From CAZNDN01 sp964571815 (lineage in GTDB: Bacteria > Fibrobacterota > Chitinivibrionia > Chitinivibrionales > WJKA01), in the NCBI GenBank assembly GCA_964571815.1, contig CAZNDN010000175.1:1-7463 (forward strand): a DNA stretch of 7,463 nucleotides. The letters run 5' to 3'. This document shows, piece after piece, positions 5,874-7,463 of the stretch. Position 1 is the first letter of the stretch. Every line of letters starts with the position of its first letter. The notes beneath the pieces are model-generated. The model worked only from the letters and a program-made list of their open reading frames with translations. It made no database searches and had not been told where the DNA came from. Made by a program: the position numbers and the translations under genes.

Positions 5874-7463
5874 TCAGAAGGTTACGCGAACCCCTCCGGT
5901 CGTGGTGATACCCGGCATGGGAATCCCGGGCTCTTCTTCGTACTCGACATCGAAGAGGTTGTCCACGCCCAGCTTGATCTCGGCGGTCAGCGCATCCGAA
6001 CGGTAGACCGGCCACGCGCCGAACAGCCTGAATGTGGTGAACGCGTCAATCTCTTCGTATGCTGCCCCGGCCGCCGTGAAGCTTTCCCGTATCACTTCCC
6101 TGGCGCCCACCAGGCGCATGGACAATCCCGCCGAGGGACCGTCGGGCCACGAGTATTCGACGCCCGCATTGGCCTTGTGCCGCGGGAGTTCAGGCAGGCC
6201 CTCGGAGAATGTCGTGCTGCTGTCGTAGACATCCCCCTCCTTGCGTGTCGTCTGATACGTGTAGTTTGCCCACACATCGAATCGGTCAAACAGTGTTGCG
6301 GTCCCTTCGATTTCCATGCCGGTGAATGTCACACGATCGATATTGTAAATCAGACGGCTTGCCTTCGGTTTGAGCGGCGGCACCGGGCGTCCGCCGAATA
6401 CCGTCCGGATGTAGTCTTCAACAATATAGTGATATCCGCGAACGGCAATCTCCGCTTCGCTGCGCTTTCCGGGCCGCAGGCGTTGTGAGATTCCTCCCTC
6501 CAGTTGCACGGCGCGCTCCGGAGAAAAATCCTTTCTGCCGTCGAACGAGTGTCCGTTGTAGTACCAGTAGAGTTCGGGGCACGTGGGGAAACGATAGCGC
6601 CAGGCCCCGTTGAGCGAGATATCGGCCCCCTTCCAGGTGCGTACCACAGCGCCGGCATTCGGCCCGACACCGTGCAGCGGGGTTGCGTCAACGGTTGAAT
6701 CCCGCTTGTTGCCCAGGTAGTAGTCGTAGCGCACGCCGGGTGTCAGCTCCAGTCGGTCCAGAAGCGACAGCGTACTCTGAAACCACACCGAATACCGATC
6801 CGAGGCCCGGATTGTCTCATCGGGGCCGTCGGAGGGCCGCACGGCGAAGTAGGCGGTATCGATGTGGCGAATGTCGGCGTTGCCGTATCGCAGACTGATC
6901 CCTTCGAACCCGTAGTTGAAGGAGTACTGTTCGGCGAGGGCCTGCTCCGCTTTCAGCTTCCATCCCCACGTGTGATCTTCGGGCTCGGTGAATCGTTCCA
7001 GCACGAGTTTGTTGGTATCGGTGATTGCATAAAAGTATTCGGTCCGGTTCTGGTCGTTGATATACGCCCGCGCCCGGAGAGCCAGGCCGCCGAATTTCTT
7101 TTCTACCGAGACATCGGTCTGCGTTCGGATATTTCTCCAGAAACTCCTGTCGCCGAAATAGAGGCTGTCGGCCCCGCCGCGACTCGGATTGGTGTTCCAC
7201 TTTATGCCGGGTCCTCCCCCGGCACTTTCATCGGATTCTGGAAAAGCGGGATCGTACCACCTGTCACCGCGATGGTTGGCAATGGCAAAGCCCCTTCGCT
7301 GCACCGCGTTTCGCACGCCGGCGTCAACGGTGACGTCCCCCGGAAGCACGACGGAGAGGTTGCCGCCTGTGTTGGTCATGGTGTAGTAGTTGTTACGCAG
7401 GAAGGGCTCTCCGTGACCCCGGGAGGCGTACAGATCGAGCGACGCGCGGTCTCCGATTCTCGC
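5874..7463 (-). CDS. TonB-dependent outer-membrane receptor (partial, N-terminus beyond the window)
   Basis: A partial gene: the frame is open from the TGA at 5876..5874 to the window edge, giving 529 residues. The first Met (7379) is internal, because coding continues upstream through ARIGDRASLDLYASRGHG. The part present is the beta-barrel: alternating amphipathic strands with aromatic girdles, for example WFQSTLSLLDRLELTPGVRY, YHYIVEDYIRTVFGGRP and FDVWANYTYQTTRKE. It ends with the typical TonB-receptor tail VDNLFDVEYEEEPG then GGVRVTF, with the terminal Phe needed for barrel assembly. The signal peptide, TonB box and plug domain are off-window. This receptor would bind a large ligand (siderophore-like metal chelate, haem or corrinoid) at the cell surface and import it using TonB energy. 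It is the most upstream gene seen in the operon, 14 nt before the methyltransferase start. The ligand cannot be told from the barrel alone. Confidence 0.93.
   Translation of the reverse strand, partial: ARIGDRASLDLYASRGHGEPFLRNNYYTMTNTGGNLSVVLPGDVTVDAGVRNAVQRRGFAIANHRGDRWYDPAFPESDESAGGGPGIKWNTNPSRGGADSLYFGDRSFWRNIRTQTDVSVEKKFGGLALRARAYINDQNRTEYFYAITDTNKLVLERFTEPEDHTWGWKLKAEQALAEQYSFNYGFEGISLRYGNADIRHIDTAYFAVRPSDGPDETIRASDRYSVWFQSTLSLLDRLELTPGVRYDYYLGNKRDSTVDATPLHGVGPNAGAVVRTWKGADISLNGAWRYRFPTCPELYWYYNGHSFDGRKDFSPERAVQLEGGISQRLRPGKRSEAEIAVRGYHYIVEDYIRTVFGGRPVPPLKPKASRLIYNIDRVTFTGMEIEGTATLFDRFDVWANYTYQTTRKEGDVYDSSTTFSEGLPELPRHKANAGVEYSWPDGPSAGLSMRLVGAREVIRESFTAAGAAYEEIDAFTTFRLFGAWPVYRSDALTAEIKLGVDNLFDVEYEEEPGIPMPGITTTGGVRVTF

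Noticed and set aside
5860..6015. Longer methyltransferase start inside the receptor gene
   Set aside because: The extra residues are a shadow of the receptor frame, and a strong ribosome site sits right before the GTG at 5859.
1342..7463. Assigning the operon firmly to vitamin B12 or to iron (btu or fep names)
   Set aside because: The transport families are shared among iron chelates, haem, corrinoids and other metals; no riboswitch or Fur-type site lies in the window, so the cargo stays open.

Overview
The window carries one long co-directional block of genes, all read from the minus strand (right to left). It reads as a Gram-negative, envelope-spanning uptake operon with a nuclease-like gene at its far end. 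A TonB-dependent outer-membrane receptor shows the Gram-negative envelope. The FmdE-family protein is typical of anaerobes such as Desulfobacterota, Chlorobi-like bacteria and methanogens. The lineage is therefore probably a GC-rich anaerobic bacterium, but I cannot name it.

Transcription order is: TonB-dependent receptor (7463 to 5874, N-terminus beyond the window edge); class I SAM-dependent methyltransferase (5859 to 4978); FmdE-family protein with a C-terminal zinc ribbon (4981 to 4262); periplasmic lipoprotein-like binding protein (4265 to 3165); FecCD/BtuC permease (3161 to 2103); FepC/BtuD ATPase (2109 to 1342). Spacing is very tight: a 14-nt gap holding a strong ribosome site, two ATGA overlaps, a 3-nt gap and a 7-nt overlap. 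The six genes should be one transcript, with the promoter and any metal or cofactor control upstream of the window. The receptor would bring a metal chelate or corrinoid across the outer membrane, the binding protein would carry it through the periplasm, and permease plus ATPase would import it. The methyltransferase and FmdE protein sit in the middle of the transport genes. They may make, modify, release or sense the cargo; this is the least explained part of the window.

From 1295 to 222 lies a DUF1016/YhcG-type PD-(D/E)XK nuclease-like gene. It has lower GC in sampled stretches, no recognisable ribosome site, and an N-terminus that seems about 15 residues short. It looks like an acquired, possibly 5'-clipped gene next to the operon. 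Its linker is encoded by a short degenerate repeat containing a perfect 14-bp inverted repeat. Positions 1 to 221 hold no gene I can identify. I saw no tRNA, rRNA, CRISPR array or complete insertion sequence.
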